From assembly GCF_035975855.1 (NCBI RefSeq), contig NZ_CP109055.1, forward strand, positions 5,332,001 to 5,396,000: a stretch of 64,000 nucleotides of DNA. The letters run 5' to 3'. A program made the position numbers and the translations under genes. The DNA is from Streptomyces sp. NBC_01304 (GTDB lineage Bacteria; Actinomycetota; Actinomycetes; Streptomycetales; Streptomycetaceae). Every line of letters begins with the position of its first letter. The first letter of the stretch is position 1. Under the pieces are notes generated by a model. It was not told the origin of the DNA and made no database searches. It saw only the letters and a program-made list of their open reading frames with translations. Below, in pieces: positions 16,447 through 25,503 of the stretch.

Positions 16447-17274
16447 ATGAACAAGGTATGGCTGATCACCGGCGCGAACAGCGGCTTCGGCCGGGCCTTC
16501 GCCGAGGCGGCGGTCGGCGCGGGCGACGTGGTCGTCGCGGCGGCCCGCCGCACGGGCTCTCTCGACGATCTGGTCGCCGCCCATCCCGGCCAGGTCGAGG
16601 CCGTCGCCCTCGACGTGACGGACACCGCCGCGATCGACCGCGTGGTCGCGGACGTCGCCGAGCGGCACGGCCGTATCGACGTACTGGTGAACAACGCGGG
16701 CCGTACGCACGTCGGTTCGGTCGAGGAGACCGGGGACGACGAACTGCGCTCGCTCTTCGACGTGCACGTCTTCGGCCCCGCCGCGCTGACCCGCGCCGTC
16801 CTGCCGCACATGCGGGCCCGCCGCTCGGGCGCGATCGTGCAGCTGAGCAGTGTGGGCGGGCAGTTGTCGTTCGCCGGGTTCGGGGGCTACAGCGCCACGA
16901 AGTTCGCGCTGGAGGGCCTGTCGGAGGCGCTGGCCGACGAGGTCCGGCCGCTGGGCATCAAGGTGCTGATCGTCGAGCCGGGCGCGTTCCGTACGAGCCT
17001 GTTCGGCAACCACAGCGCCAGCACGAGCGAGATCGCCGACTACGCGGACACGGTGGGCGCGACCCGCACGATGGTCGAGTCCGGCGACGGCACCCAGGCG
17101 GGCGACCCTGCGAAGGCCGCGGCCGCGGTCCTTGCGGCGCTGGACGCGGCGGAGACCCCGCTGCGACTGGCCCTCGGCGACGACTCGATCGACGCGATCG
17201 GGGCCCATCTGGAGCAGGTCCGGGGCGACTTGGCGACCTGGGAGAAGGTCGGGCGGGACACGAAGATCGCCTAG
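16447..17274 (+). CDS. Short-chain dehydrogenase/reductase
   Basis: This classical SDR of 275 residues has the cofactor motif TGANSGFG (~8-15), NNAG (~86-89), catalytic Ser in VQLSSVGG and the YSATK motif with Tyr and Lys (~151-155). An ATG at 16447 with GGGAG upstream is preferred over the TTG six bases before it. The lack of an acidic residue after beta-2 (VAAARR) suggests NADP(H). It is divergent from the LysR regulator and probably its target. Substrate unknown. Confidence 0.9.
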   Translation: MNKVWLITGANSGFGRAFAEAAVGAGDVVVAAARRTGSLDDLVAAHPGQVEAVALDVTDTAAIDRVVADVAERHGRIDVLVNNAGRTHVGSVEETGDDELRSLFDVHVFGPAALTRAVLPHMRARRSGAIVQLSSVGGQLSFAGFGGYSATKFALEGLSEALADEVRPLGIKVLIVEPGAFRTSLFGNHSASTSEIADYADTVGATRTMVESGDGTQAGDPAKAAAAVLAALDAAETPLRLALGDDSIDAIGAHLEQVRGDLATWEKVGRDTKIA

Positions 17275-17376
17275 GGCTCACTCCCCTCAGCCCCTGGAAG
17301 TAACCGGAACCCCTCGCCACTCTTGGATAGTTGTCCTACCTTAGAGTCGACGTTGCCTAATCCGGGGGATGACCAC

Positions 17377-18084
17377 ATGGCCAAGGACGAGATCGAGCAC
17401 ATCCGCAAGGAGCAGCCGTCCGCAGCGGCCGCCGCACTCGCCGCCCAACGCGGCCTGGGCGCCTGGGGGGACACGCTCGCGACGAAGCAGGGCTTCGGGT
17501 GGAAGAAGTCGCGGGACTGCAGGCTGTACTTCTTCACGGGCGGCCTGGTCGTGGCCGGGCGGGACGGCTACATGGGCGCGTACGACTGGGGGACCGTGCG
17601 CGCCCTGCAGTACCGCCGCACCATCAACGGCGGTGCCGCGGAGGCCTGCTCGACTCTGATCGACCCGGCGGGGAACGCCCTGACCATAGGGTTCGGCAGG
17701 CCTCCCCTGTTCAAGGCGGAAAAGACGGCTCTCGGCATCACCTCGGTGGTGAACGGCCCCGGGTTCCTCTACCCGTACATGTGGGGCGACCACATCCAGG
17801 AGCGCATCACCCAGGCCCAGCTGGCGTCGACGCTCACGCGCATCCAGCAGGGCGAGTCGGTGAACTTCGGCCCCTACACGGTCAACCGGGGCGGCGTCGC
17901 GGACAAGAAGTACTCGTCCACCTGGCCGGAGATCATCGAAATCGGCTTCCAATCCGGCACCTTCATGTTCAACGGCCACCAGCGGAGGTCGACGGCCCCG
18001 GAGATGGCGAAAGCGTACGTGATACCCAACCTCGACCTCTTCGTGAAGCTCTGCCACCACCTGAGCCCCAACGTGAAGGGCTGA
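17377..18084 (+). CDS. Conserved hypothetical protein upstream of the kinase-transporter fusion
   Basis: This 235-residue soluble protein has no signal peptide or membrane segment. ATG 17377 is chosen because GGGGGATG lies just upstream; the open frame extends further but without support. Alternating beta-strands (LYFFTGGLVVAGRDGYMGAY, later WPEIIEIGFQSGTFMFNG) suggest two PH-like or beta-sandwich halves, reminiscent of DUF6585 proteins of Streptomyces. That assignment is from memory and uncertain. The next gene, the kinase-MFS fusion, starts 10 bp after its stop, so the two are probably one transcript and may work together. Confidence 0.7.
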   Translation: MAKDEIEHIRKEQPSAAAAALAAQRGLGAWGDTLATKQGFGWKKSRDCRLYFFTGGLVVAGRDGYMGAYDWGTVRALQYRRTINGGAAEACSTLIDPAGNALTIGFGRPPLFKAEKTALGITSVVNGPGFLYPYMWGDHIQERITQAQLASTLTRIQQGESVNFGPYTVNRGGVADKKYSSTWPEIIEIGFQSGTFMFNGHQRRSTAPEMAKAYVIPNLDLFVKLCHHLSPNVKG

Positions 18085-18094
18085 CCCAGCCACC

Positions 18095-20695
18095 GTGGAA
18101 CAGCTGACGGGGCAGGACCCCACACACATCGGCCCCTACCGCCTGATCGCCCGCCTCGGCGAGGGCGGCATGGGACTGGTCTATCTGGGCCGGTCCGATC
18201 TCGGACGTACGGTCGCGGTGAAGGTCGTCCAGGCCGAGCACGCCCAACACCCCGAATTCCGCAGGCGGTTCACCCGCGAGGTCGCCGCCGCCCGGCGGGT
18301 GGGCGGCGACTGGACGGCCGCCGTCCTCGACGCGGACACCGAGGCTGCCGTGCCCTGGGTGGCGACCCAGTACATCCCCGGCCCCGACCTCACCACCGTG
18401 GTCGGCAAGGACTTCGGCCCGCTCCCCGAGGACTCGGTCCACGTCCTCGCCAACCGCCTGGCCATAGCGCTCCGAGCGGTGCACGAGGCGGGCCTGATCC
18501 ACCGCGACCTCAAGCCCTCGAACGTCCTGGTGACGGTCGACGGCCCGCGCGTCATCGACTTCGGCATCGCCCGCGCCCTGGACAGCATCGGCGCCGACAG
18601 CCTCCTGACCCGCACCGGCATGCTGATCGGCTCCCCCGGCTTCATGTCGCCGGAGCAGGTCCGCGGCCATGAACTCACCCCGGCGAACGACATGTTCTGC
18701 CTGGGCGCCGTCCTCGTCTACGCCGCCACCGGCCGCCTCCTCTTCGGCGCCACGGACACGGGCCTCAACGCGCACCTGTTCCGCATCGCCGAGGAGGAGC
18801 CCGACCTCACCGGCGTACCGGAATCGCTCCTCGATCTCGTACGCGCCTGCCTCAGCAAAGATCCGACGCAGCGGCCCACTCCGGCCGAGGTGATCGAGCG
18901 CACGGTGACGGACCGGGCGGAGGAGTGGCTGCCGGGGTCCGTCCTTGCCCAACTCGGCCGCAAGGCGGCGGAGTTGCTGGACTTCGCGCCGGAGCAGCGG
19001 GGCCCGCAGCCGGACCCGCGAGCTCGGACCGGGCAGCCGGTCGCCCCGCCCGAGCCGACCTCGTACCCCTTGGCACCGTCCACTCCCCCACCCGCGTACG
19101 CCGCCGGGAACCCGTACGCCCAGAACCCGTACGCGCCGACGACGCCGGCGGGCTTCAGTCCCGCACCGGGATACGGGCCGCCGGGCGTCCCGATGCCCGG
19201 CGTCTGGCCTCCCGTGCCCAGGCCCTCCGACGGCAGCCCGCACGGCAGGCGCTGGTGGGCGCTGGCGATGGCGACGCTCGCGCAACTGGTGGTGCTGCTC
19301 GACGCGTCGAGCTCGTCCGTACTGCTGCACGACATCCTCGCCGACACGCAGTTCGACAGCCTCGGCGTGCGGTGGCTGCTCACCGGCCATGCCCTCGCCT
19401 TCGGCGCGCTGTTGCTCGTCGGCGGGCATCTCGCGGACCTAGTCGGCCGCAAGACGACGCTGCTCATCGGCCTGAGCGGTTTCGCGGTGGCCACAGCGGT
19501 CCGCGCCGCGGCCGGCAGTGCCGAGCCGATGATCTGGGGCCACATCCTGCAGGGCGTCTTCGCGGCCCTGGTGGCATCGGCGTCCCTGGCCCTGGTGGGC
19601 GCCAACGTCACCGAGCCCGGCGAACGCCGGAAGGCCTACGGGATCTACGCCCTGGTCGGTGTCGGGGGTTCCGCGCTCAGCCTGTTCCTCGCGGTGCCGC
19701 TCGCCCAGGCCATGACGTGGCGCGCCGTCATGTACGTCACCGTCGCGCTCGCCCTCATCGCCATCATCGGCACGGCCGCCCTGGTCCGCGACCAGCCGGG
19801 CCGCACGCCGGCCCGCTTCGACGCACTGGGCGCGCTGCTGGGCACACTCGGGGTCGGGGCCCTCGTCTACGGCCTCCACCGGATAGTCGGCTCGGCAACT
19901 CACACCATCGACGGGGACTTGATGCCCGACTGGGGAACTCCTGCAGTGCTCTTCCCCCTCGCCTGCGGCATCATCATGATGACGGTCTTCTTCTGGCGCC
20001 AGTCGAGGTCAGCGGACAGCATCCTGCCACCGTACGAGACCGGGAACCGGAACCGTCTGGGCGCGATGCTCGCCCTGCTCTTCACCGGGCTCGCCCTGGC
20101 GATCGTGGTGCCGCTGCTCGGCGAGTTCCTGATGTCCGTCGGGGGCGGCCTCGCGCTCGCGGCCTTCGTGGCGATGACCGGCTTCTTCCTCCTCGGCTCC
20201 CTGGTCACCGCCCGGCTGCTGCCCCGCGTCGGGCCCGGCGCCATGCTGGTGCCGGGGCTGCTGGTCGCGGCCGTCGGTGTGCTGCTGATCCAGCTGGCCA
20301 TGGAGTCCGCCTCCGGCGCCTTCCCCAGCATGATCTGCCTCAGCCTCGGCCTGGGCATGGCCGGCACGGTCCTCTACTCGACCGCCACCGACGGCACCGC
20401 CCCGCACGACTCCGGCGGCCGGGCCGGCCTGGTCGTCGCGCACCAGGCGGTGGGCGCTTCACTCGGTCTGGCCTTGTTCGGCACGGCGGGCGGGTGGGTC
20501 GAGCTGAGGGCCGACGACCCCGCGTTCCTGTACCAGTCGGCCGGCGGCCTGCTGGTCGCGGCGCTGGTCGGAGGGCTGCTGATCCGCGGGCAGGGCTCGG
20601 CGGGCGGTCTTGCGCCGGGCGCTCCCGACTGGTCCGCGGCCACTCGCACGATGCAGGGCGGTAGCCCCGGCGGCCCGACCTTCCGTTCGCCCTGA
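18095..20695 (+). CDS. Ser/Thr protein kinase fused to MFS transporter (K2)
   Basis: This 866-residue protein joins two complete modules in one uninterrupted frame. Residues ~10-280 are a Hanks-type kinase with GEGGMG glycine loop, VAVK, HRDLKPSN (~136), DFGIA and GSPGFMSPEQV. After a Pro-rich linker (~305-385), residues ~386-845 form a DHA2-like major facilitator domain with many hydrophobic helices and the motif-A-like GGHLADLVGRKT. This replaces the extracellular sensor domain seen in the neighbouring kinases. The kinase could gate the transporter, or the transporter could serve as substrate sensor. GTG start, no Shine-Dalgarno, 10 bp after the upstream gene. No frameshift or join artefact is visible. 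Confidence 0.92.
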   Translation: MEQLTGQDPTHIGPYRLIARLGEGGMGLVYLGRSDLGRTVAVKVVQAEHAQHPEFRRRFTREVAAARRVGGDWTAAVLDADTEAAVPWVATQYIPGPDLTTVVGKDFGPLPEDSVHVLANRLAIALRAVHEAGLIHRDLKPSNVLVTVDGPRVIDFGIARALDSIGADSLLTRTGMLIGSPGFMSPEQVRGHELTPANDMFCLGAVLVYAATGRLLFGATDTGLNAHLFRIAEEEPDLTGVPESLLDLVRACLSKDPTQRPTPAEVIERTVTDRAEEWLPGSVLAQLGRKAAELLDFAPEQRGPQPDPRARTGQPVAPPEPTSYPLAPSTPPPAYAAGNPYAQNPYAPTTPAGFSPAPGYGPPGVPMPGVWPPVPRPSDGSPHGRRWWALAMATLAQLVVLLDASSSSVLLHDILADTQFDSLGVRWLLTGHALAFGALLLVGGHLADLVGRKTTLLIGLSGFAVATAVRAAAGSAEPMIWGHILQGVFAALVASASLALVGANVTEPGERRKAYGIYALVGVGGSALSLFLAVPLAQAMTWRAVMYVTVALALIAIIGTAALVRDQPGRTPARFDALGALLGTLGVGALVYGLHRIVGSATHTIDGDLMPDWGTPAVLFPLACGIIMMTVFFWRQSRSADSILPPYETGNRNRLGAMLALLFTGLALAIVVPLLGEFLMSVGGGLALAAFVAMTGFFLLGSLVTARLLPRVGPGAMLVPGLLVAAVGVLLIQLAMESASGAFPSMICLSLGLGMAGTVLYSTATDGTAPHDSGGRAGLVVAHQAVGASLGLALFGTAGGWVELRADDPAFLYQSAGGLLVAALVGGLLIRGQGSAGGLAPGAPDWSAATRTMQGGSPGGPTFRSP

Positions 20696-20762
20696 GCCGG
20701 GGGGATGATCGTGCTCCACCAACTCACCCTGTATTCCCGGGCGTTCGGATAGCGAGATTTCT

Positions 20763-22790
20763 GTGGACCAGCTGATCACCGAAGACCCGACGCGCATAGG
20801 TCCCTACCGCCTGATCGCCCGCCTGGGCGAGGGCGGCATGGGCCGTGTCTACCTGGCCCGCTCCGAAGGCGGGCGGACCGTCGCGGTCAAGGTCATCCAG
20901 GCCGACTTCGCCCAACACCCCGAGTTCCGCGCCCGGTTCGCCCGCGAGGTGGGCGCGGCGCGGCGGGTGGGCGGGGCCTGGACGGCGGGTGTGCTCGACG
21001 CGGACACGGACGCGGCGACGCCCTGGGTCGTCACGCAGTACGTTCCCGGGCCGGACCTGCACACCGTCGTCGCCGAGCAGCACGGGCCGCTGCCCGAGCA
21101 CTCGGTCCGGGTCCTCGCCAACCGCCTCGCGCTCGCCCTGGAGGCCATTCACCAGGTGGGCCTGGTCCACCGCGACCTCAAGCCGTCCAACGTCCTCGTC
21201 ACCGTCGACGGCCCGCGCGTCATCGACTTCGGCATCGCACGCGCCCTGGACAGCATCACCGGGGACAGCCTCCTGACCCGCACCGGCATGCTGATCGGCT
21301 CCCCCGGCTTCATGTCGCCGGAGCAGGTGCGCGGCCTCGAAGTCACCGCCGCGTCCGACGTGTTCTGCCTGGGCTCGGTCCTCGCGTACGCGGCCACCGG
21401 GCGCCAGCCCTTCGGGGCGACCGGCAACGGGCTGCACGCGCAGCTGTTCCGGGTCGCCGAGGAGGAACCGGACCTGGACGGGGTGCCGGAGGCGCTGCTC
21501 GGGCTCGTACGCGCATGCCTGGAGAAGGACCCGGCCCGGCGCCCCACGCCCGAACAGATCGCCGCCCGCACCACCACGGAAGGCGCCGGCGAATGGCTGC
21601 CGGGCAGGCTGCTCGGCCAACTGGGGCGACACGCTGCCCAGTTGCTGGACTTCGACCCACTACGACCGCACACGGCCGTCGTGCCCGCCCCGGCCTCCAC
21701 CCCGAAACCGGAACCGGAACCAACCCCGGAACCGACCCCGGAACCGACCCCACCGCCGACCCGGACCGCGCCCCTACCCTCACCCGCTCAAGCGCCCGCC
21801 ACGCCTCCGCAGGTCGCGCTTGCCTCTGCGCCTACCGTCGGGCCCGGATACGACGGGCCGACGCGCACGCCCACGCGCACACCCGCACCCACACCAAGTC
21901 CGGCGCCGAACCGACTCCGTCGCCGGGCCGACATGGCCGGGGCAGCCGTCGTCGCCGCCCTCATCGCCGCCGGAGCGGGACTGCTCGCGCTCAGTCCGTG
22001 GCAGGACGACAACAAGGGCTCAGGGGACAACACCCCCGCGCTGAGCGCTCCGCGTGCGTTCCACGGGTCCTGGGAGGCGGTCGTCGACCGCAAGGACGGG
22101 CTCACGCTCCAGGGGGTGACCGCGCGACTGGTGATCAACAAGAGGAACGTCGAGTACGCCGTGCTGAACGAGGAACGGCTGTGTGTCTGGGACAGCACCA
22201 TCACTGCGGTGCAGGCCGACTCGATCACACTCGGCAACAGCAAGCTGAAGAGTGCGAGCCCCAAGTCCGAGTCGGGGCGCTGCGAGGAGAGCACGGGCAC
22301 ACTCACCTCCGGCACGGGTGGAGCGCTCGCGTGGTCGGACGCGGCGGACCCGGAATCGGCCCCGGGCTCGACATACGGCCCTGTCATGTTCGACAAGGCG
22401 TCGGCGGCCGCGAGGAGCCCGCTGGCCAAGGCCTATCGGGGCTCCTGGAACGGCCGAGGCGAGGACGGCACGTACCGCTTCGAGTTCACACTCGGCGAAG
22501 GGGCCACCAAGCGCGGCGTGCGTTTCGTGACCACCGGCAAGGACGGTGCCGGCACCGTGCGCAAATGCGTCTACACGGCCCAGGCGTTCTCCCAGGAGTG
22601 GTCCCTGCTGCGCACCCCGCCCGCCGAACTCGTCGACAGCAAGTCGCCGACGGGCTGCGCGCAGTACGCGCCCACACTGAGCTTCCAGGCAGTCGAGGGC
22701 GACGACGGGCGGGAGCTCTCGTTCCGGCCCGTCGCCGGCGAGACCGCGCCCACGATGGACGCCCTGCACTGGAAGGCGAATTTGGACTAG
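20763..22790 (+). CDS. Transmembrane Ser/Thr protein kinase (K3)
   Basis: This 675-residue kinase has the full Hanks motif set (GEGGMG, VAVK, HRDLKPSN ~136, DFGIA, MSPEQV). A linker with PEPTPEPTPEPT repeats (~315-340), a membrane segment (~393-412) and two tandem extracellular domains follow. These begin FHGSWEAVVDRKDG (~433) and YRGSWNGRGEDGTY (~558). Both resemble the single C-terminal domain of K1. The GTG start lacks a Shine-Dalgarno; TAGCGA lies 7 nt upstream, suggesting a leaderless mRNA. K4 starts 9 bp after the stop. Confidence 0.9.
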   Translation: MDQLITEDPTRIGPYRLIARLGEGGMGRVYLARSEGGRTVAVKVIQADFAQHPEFRARFAREVGAARRVGGAWTAGVLDADTDAATPWVVTQYVPGPDLHTVVAEQHGPLPEHSVRVLANRLALALEAIHQVGLVHRDLKPSNVLVTVDGPRVIDFGIARALDSITGDSLLTRTGMLIGSPGFMSPEQVRGLEVTAASDVFCLGSVLAYAATGRQPFGATGNGLHAQLFRVAEEEPDLDGVPEALLGLVRACLEKDPARRPTPEQIAARTTTEGAGEWLPGRLLGQLGRHAAQLLDFDPLRPHTAVVPAPASTPKPEPEPTPEPTPEPTPPPTRTAPLPSPAQAPATPPQVALASAPTVGPGYDGPTRTPTRTPAPTPSPAPNRLRRRADMAGAAVVAALIAAGAGLLALSPWQDDNKGSGDNTPALSAPRAFHGSWEAVVDRKDGLTLQGVTARLVINKRNVEYAVLNEERLCVWDSTITAVQADSITLGNSKLKSASPKSESGRCEESTGTLTSGTGGALAWSDAADPESAPGSTYGPVMFDKASAAARSPLAKAYRGSWNGRGEDGTYRFEFTLGEGATKRGVRFVTTGKDGAGTVRKCVYTAQAFSQEWSLLRTPPAELVDSKSPTGCAQYAPTLSFQAVEGDDGRELSFRPVAGETAPTMDALHWKANLD

Positions 22791-22799
22791 CTTCTTCCC

Positions 22800-23927
22800 G
22801 TGGACCAGCTGATCGCCGAAGACCCGACGCACATAGGCCCCTACCGCCTCATCGCCCGCCTCGGCGCGGGCGGCATGGGCCTGGTCTATCTGGGCCGTTC
22901 GGATGTCGGCCGGACCGTCGCGGTCAAGGTCGTGCAGGCCGAGTACGCCAAGGACCCCGAGTTCCGGCGGCGGTTCGCGCACGAGGTCGCGGCCGCGCGG
23001 CGGGTGGGCGGGGCGTGGACGGCGGCCGTGCTCGACGCCGACACCGAGGCGCGGGTGCCCTGGGTCGCGACGCAGTACGTCGCCGGACCTTCGCTGTATG
23101 ACGTGGTGGCGCGGGACTTCGGGCCGCTGCCGGAGGATTCGGTACGTTCCCTCGCGGGCGGTCTGGCGCGGGCGTTGAGCGACATCCATGCGGCGCGACT
23201 GATCCACCGCGACCTCAAGCCGCAGAACGTCCTGGTGACGGTGGACGGGCCGCGCGTCATCGACTTCGGCATCGCGCGGGCCCTGGAGACCCTGGCCGAG
23301 GGCGCGTTGACGCGCACGGGCGCGGTGATCGGGTCGCCCGGCTTCATGTCGCCGGAGCAGGTGCGGGGGCAGCGGCTCACCCCTGCCTCCGACATCTTCT
23401 GCCTGGGCTCGGTCCTCGCGTACGCCGCCACCGGACGCTCCCCCTTCGGGACCGTGGACAGCGGGCTGCACGCGCTGATGTTCCGGGTGGCGGAGGAGGA
23501 GCCCGACCTCGTCGGCGTCCCGGAGTCCCTCCTCGGGCTCGTACAACAGTGTCTGCGGAAGGATCCGGCACACCGGCCCGCCCTGCAGGACGTCGTCGCC
23601 CGCACCGGCACGGACCCCGACGAACCGTGGCTGCCCGGCAAAGTGCTCAGTCAACTGGGGCGCAAGTCCGCGCAGTTGCTGGACTTCGCCCCGGTCGCGG
23701 CACCACAGCCGCACCCGCCGACGGTCGCCGACCCGGCACCGGCCCCCGCGCCGGTTCGCGCCTGGCAGGCGCCCACACAGCCGGCTTCGCCGCCGCCCGC
23801 CCCGCGCCGGACGCCCGCCAACCCGGCCACCAGATCCCGGCGCGCACTCCGAGGCAACGCCCGCCTGGTCGTCATGTTCGTGGTCACCGCCGTCGTGATC
23901 CTCGTACTGCGAGCCATCATCGGGTGA
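22800..23927 (+). CDS. Tail-anchored Ser/Thr protein kinase (K4)
   Basis: The 375-residue kinase has GAGGMG, VAVK, HRDLKPQN (~136), DFGIA and MSPEQV. A short Pro/Ala linker then leads to a single hydrophobic segment ending the protein (VVMFVVTAVVILVLRAIIG, ~356-375). There is no extracellular domain, so it cannot sense outside by itself and may respond to partners. TAGCTT, which begins with the TAG stop of K3, lies 6 nt before the GTG and could be the -10 of a leaderless transcript. A strong terminator follows. Confidence 0.9.
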   Translation: MDQLIAEDPTHIGPYRLIARLGAGGMGLVYLGRSDVGRTVAVKVVQAEYAKDPEFRRRFAHEVAAARRVGGAWTAAVLDADTEARVPWVATQYVAGPSLYDVVARDFGPLPEDSVRSLAGGLARALSDIHAARLIHRDLKPQNVLVTVDGPRVIDFGIARALETLAEGALTRTGAVIGSPGFMSPEQVRGQRLTPASDIFCLGSVLAYAATGRSPFGTVDSGLHALMFRVAEEEPDLVGVPESLLGLVQQCLRKDPAHRPALQDVVARTGTDPDEPWLPGKVLSQLGRKSAQLLDFAPVAAPQPHPPTVADPAPAPAPVRAWQAPTQPASPPPAPRRTPANPATRSRRALRGNARLVVMFVVTAVVILVLRAIIG

Positions 23928-23951
23928 GCGACTGATCCCCCACCACCGCGA

Positions 23952-24001
23952 ACGGGGTCCGCCCCGGCCACCGGATCACCGGCGACCGGGGCGGACCCCG
24001 T
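23952..24001. terminator. Bidirectional terminator between kinase K4 and purA
   Basis: The arms ACGGGGTCCGCCCCGG (23952-23967) and CCGGGGCGGACCCCGT (23986-24001) are perfectly complementary over 16 bp around an 18-nt loop. They lie between convergent genes. There is no long T-run, as is usual in Streptomyces. Confidence 0.85.
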
Positions 24002-24043
24002 CAACGTACGAGCTGCTGACCTGCAAGAACGCTAACCGGCGCC

Positions 24044-25327
24044 CTAGATGAACGAGTTGATCTCGATCGTCTCGGTCCGGCCGGGGCCGACGCCGATCGC
24101 CGAGATCGGCGCGCCCGACATCTCCTCCAGGGCCTTCACGTACGCCTGCGCGTTCTTCGGCAGGTCCGCGAAGGTCTGAGCCTTGGTGATGTCCTCGGAC
24201 CAGCCCGGCAGGTACTCGTAGATCGGCTTCGCGTGGTGGAAGTCGCTCTGGGAGTACGGGAGTTCCTCGACGCGCTTGCCGTCGATCTCGTACGCGACGC
24301 AGACCGGGATCTGCTCCCAGCCGGTGAGCACGTCGAGCTTGGTGAGGAAGAAGTCCGTCAGGCCGTTCACGCGGGTCGCGTAGCGGGCGATCACGGCGTC
24401 GAACCAACCACAGCGGCGGTCACGGCCGGTGGTGACACCGCGCTCGCCACCGATGCGGCGCAGCGCCTCGCCGTCCTCGTCGAAGAGCTCCGTCGGGAAC
24501 GGGCCCGCGCCCACACGCGTCGTGTAGGCCTTCAGGATGCCGATCACGCGCGTGATCTTCGTCGGGCCGACGCCGGCGCCCGTGCAGGCGCCGCCCGCGG
24601 TCGGGTTCGACGAGGTGACGAAGGGGTACGTGCCGTGGTCGACGTCGAGCAGCGTGCCCTGGCCGCCCTCGAAGAGGACGACCTTGCCCTCGTCGATGGC
24701 GTTGTTCAGGATCAGCGTCGTGTCGGCGACGAAGGGACGGATCGCCTCCGCGTGCTGGAGCATCTCCTCGATGATCGGGCCCGACTCGATGGCGCGGCGG
24801 TTGAAGACCTTGGCGAGCAGCTGGTTCTTGCCCTCCAGGGCCGCCTCGACCTTCTGCTCCAGGATCGACTCGTCGTAGAGGTCCTGGACGCGGATGCCGG
24901 TCCGGTTGATCTTGTCGGCGTACGTCGGGCCGATGCCACGGCCCGTCGTCCCGATCTTGCGCTTCCCGAGGAAGCGTTCCGTCACCTTGTCGAGCGTGAC
25001 GTTGTACGGCGTGATGAGGTGAGCGTTTCCGCTGATCAGGAGCTTCGACGTGTCGACGCCGCGCTCGTTCAGCCCGCTCAGCTCGGAGAGCAGGACCGCC
25101 GGGTCGACAACGACACCGTTCCCGATGACCGGGGTACACCCCGGGGAAAGAATTCCGGAGGGGAGAAGGTGCAGTGCGTACTTCTGGTCGCCTACGACAA
25201 CCGTGTGGCCGGCGTTGTTGCCGCCCTGATAGCGCACTACATAGTCAACGGAGCCACCGAGCAGGTCGGTGGCCTTTCCCTTGCCTTCGTCACCCCACTG
25301 AGCACCGAGCAGCACAAGTGCGGGCAC
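24044..25327 (-). CDS. purA: Adenylosuccinate synthetase
   Basis: This 427-residue enzyme joins IMP and aspartate using GTP, the first committed step from IMP to AMP. Signatures include [11 protein letters not shown] (residues ~8-18) with catalytic Asp, GNNAGHTV with catalytic His, GIGPTYADK, the [18 protein letters not shown] loop and the C-terminal TKLDVLTG guanine-binding motif. Length matches the family. The GTG start is well conserved in position ([12 protein letters not shown]). Core gene, single-copy type; it is divergent from a diacylglycerol-kinase-like gene. Confidence 0.98.
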   Translation of the reverse strand: MPALVLLGAQWGDEGKGKATDLLGGSVDYVVRYQGGNNAGHTVVVGDQKYALHLLPSGILSPGCTPVIGNGVVVDPAVLLSELSGLNERGVDTSKLLISGNAHLITPYNVTLDKVTERFLGKRKIGTTGRGIGPTYADKINRTGIRVQDLYDESILEQKVEAALEGKNQLLAKVFNRRAIESGPIIEEMLQHAEAIRPFVADTTLILNNAIDEGKVVLFEGGQGTLLDVDHGTYPFVTSSNPTAGGACTGAGVGPTKITRVIGILKAYTTRVGAGPFPTELFDEDGEALRRIGGERGVTTGRDRRCGWFDAVIARYATRVNGLTDFFLTKLDVLTGWEQIPVCVAYEIDGKRVEELPYSQSDFHHAKPIYEYLPGWSEDITKAQTFADLPKNAQAYVKALEEMSGAPISAIGVGPGRTETIEINSFI

Positions 25328-25441
25328 AGGCGTACACCCCTTCCGGGTGGGGCATGTCCAAGGTCAGGGGCGTACGCGGATACGTACACCCGGCGGTCCT
25401 CGTCGACCGCCCCTGTCGGACCGGTGCCCCGGCATAGACGA

Positions 25442-25469
25442 AGCCCCTGGCGCAATAGCGCAAGGGGCT
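25442..25469. promoter_or_regulatory. Stem-loop in purA / DAGK-like divergent region
   Basis: AGCCCCT-GGCGC-AATA-GCGC-A-AGGGGCT can form an 11-bp hairpin with a 4-nt loop and one bulge. It lies 35 bp before the DAGK-like gene and ~115 bp upstream of purA. It would sit in a 5' leader of either gene; an attenuator or mRNA-stabilising role is possible but unproven. Confidence 0.45.
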
Positions 25470-25503
25470 CTTGCACAAAGATGCTACCCGAGGAAGGACC
25501 GAG

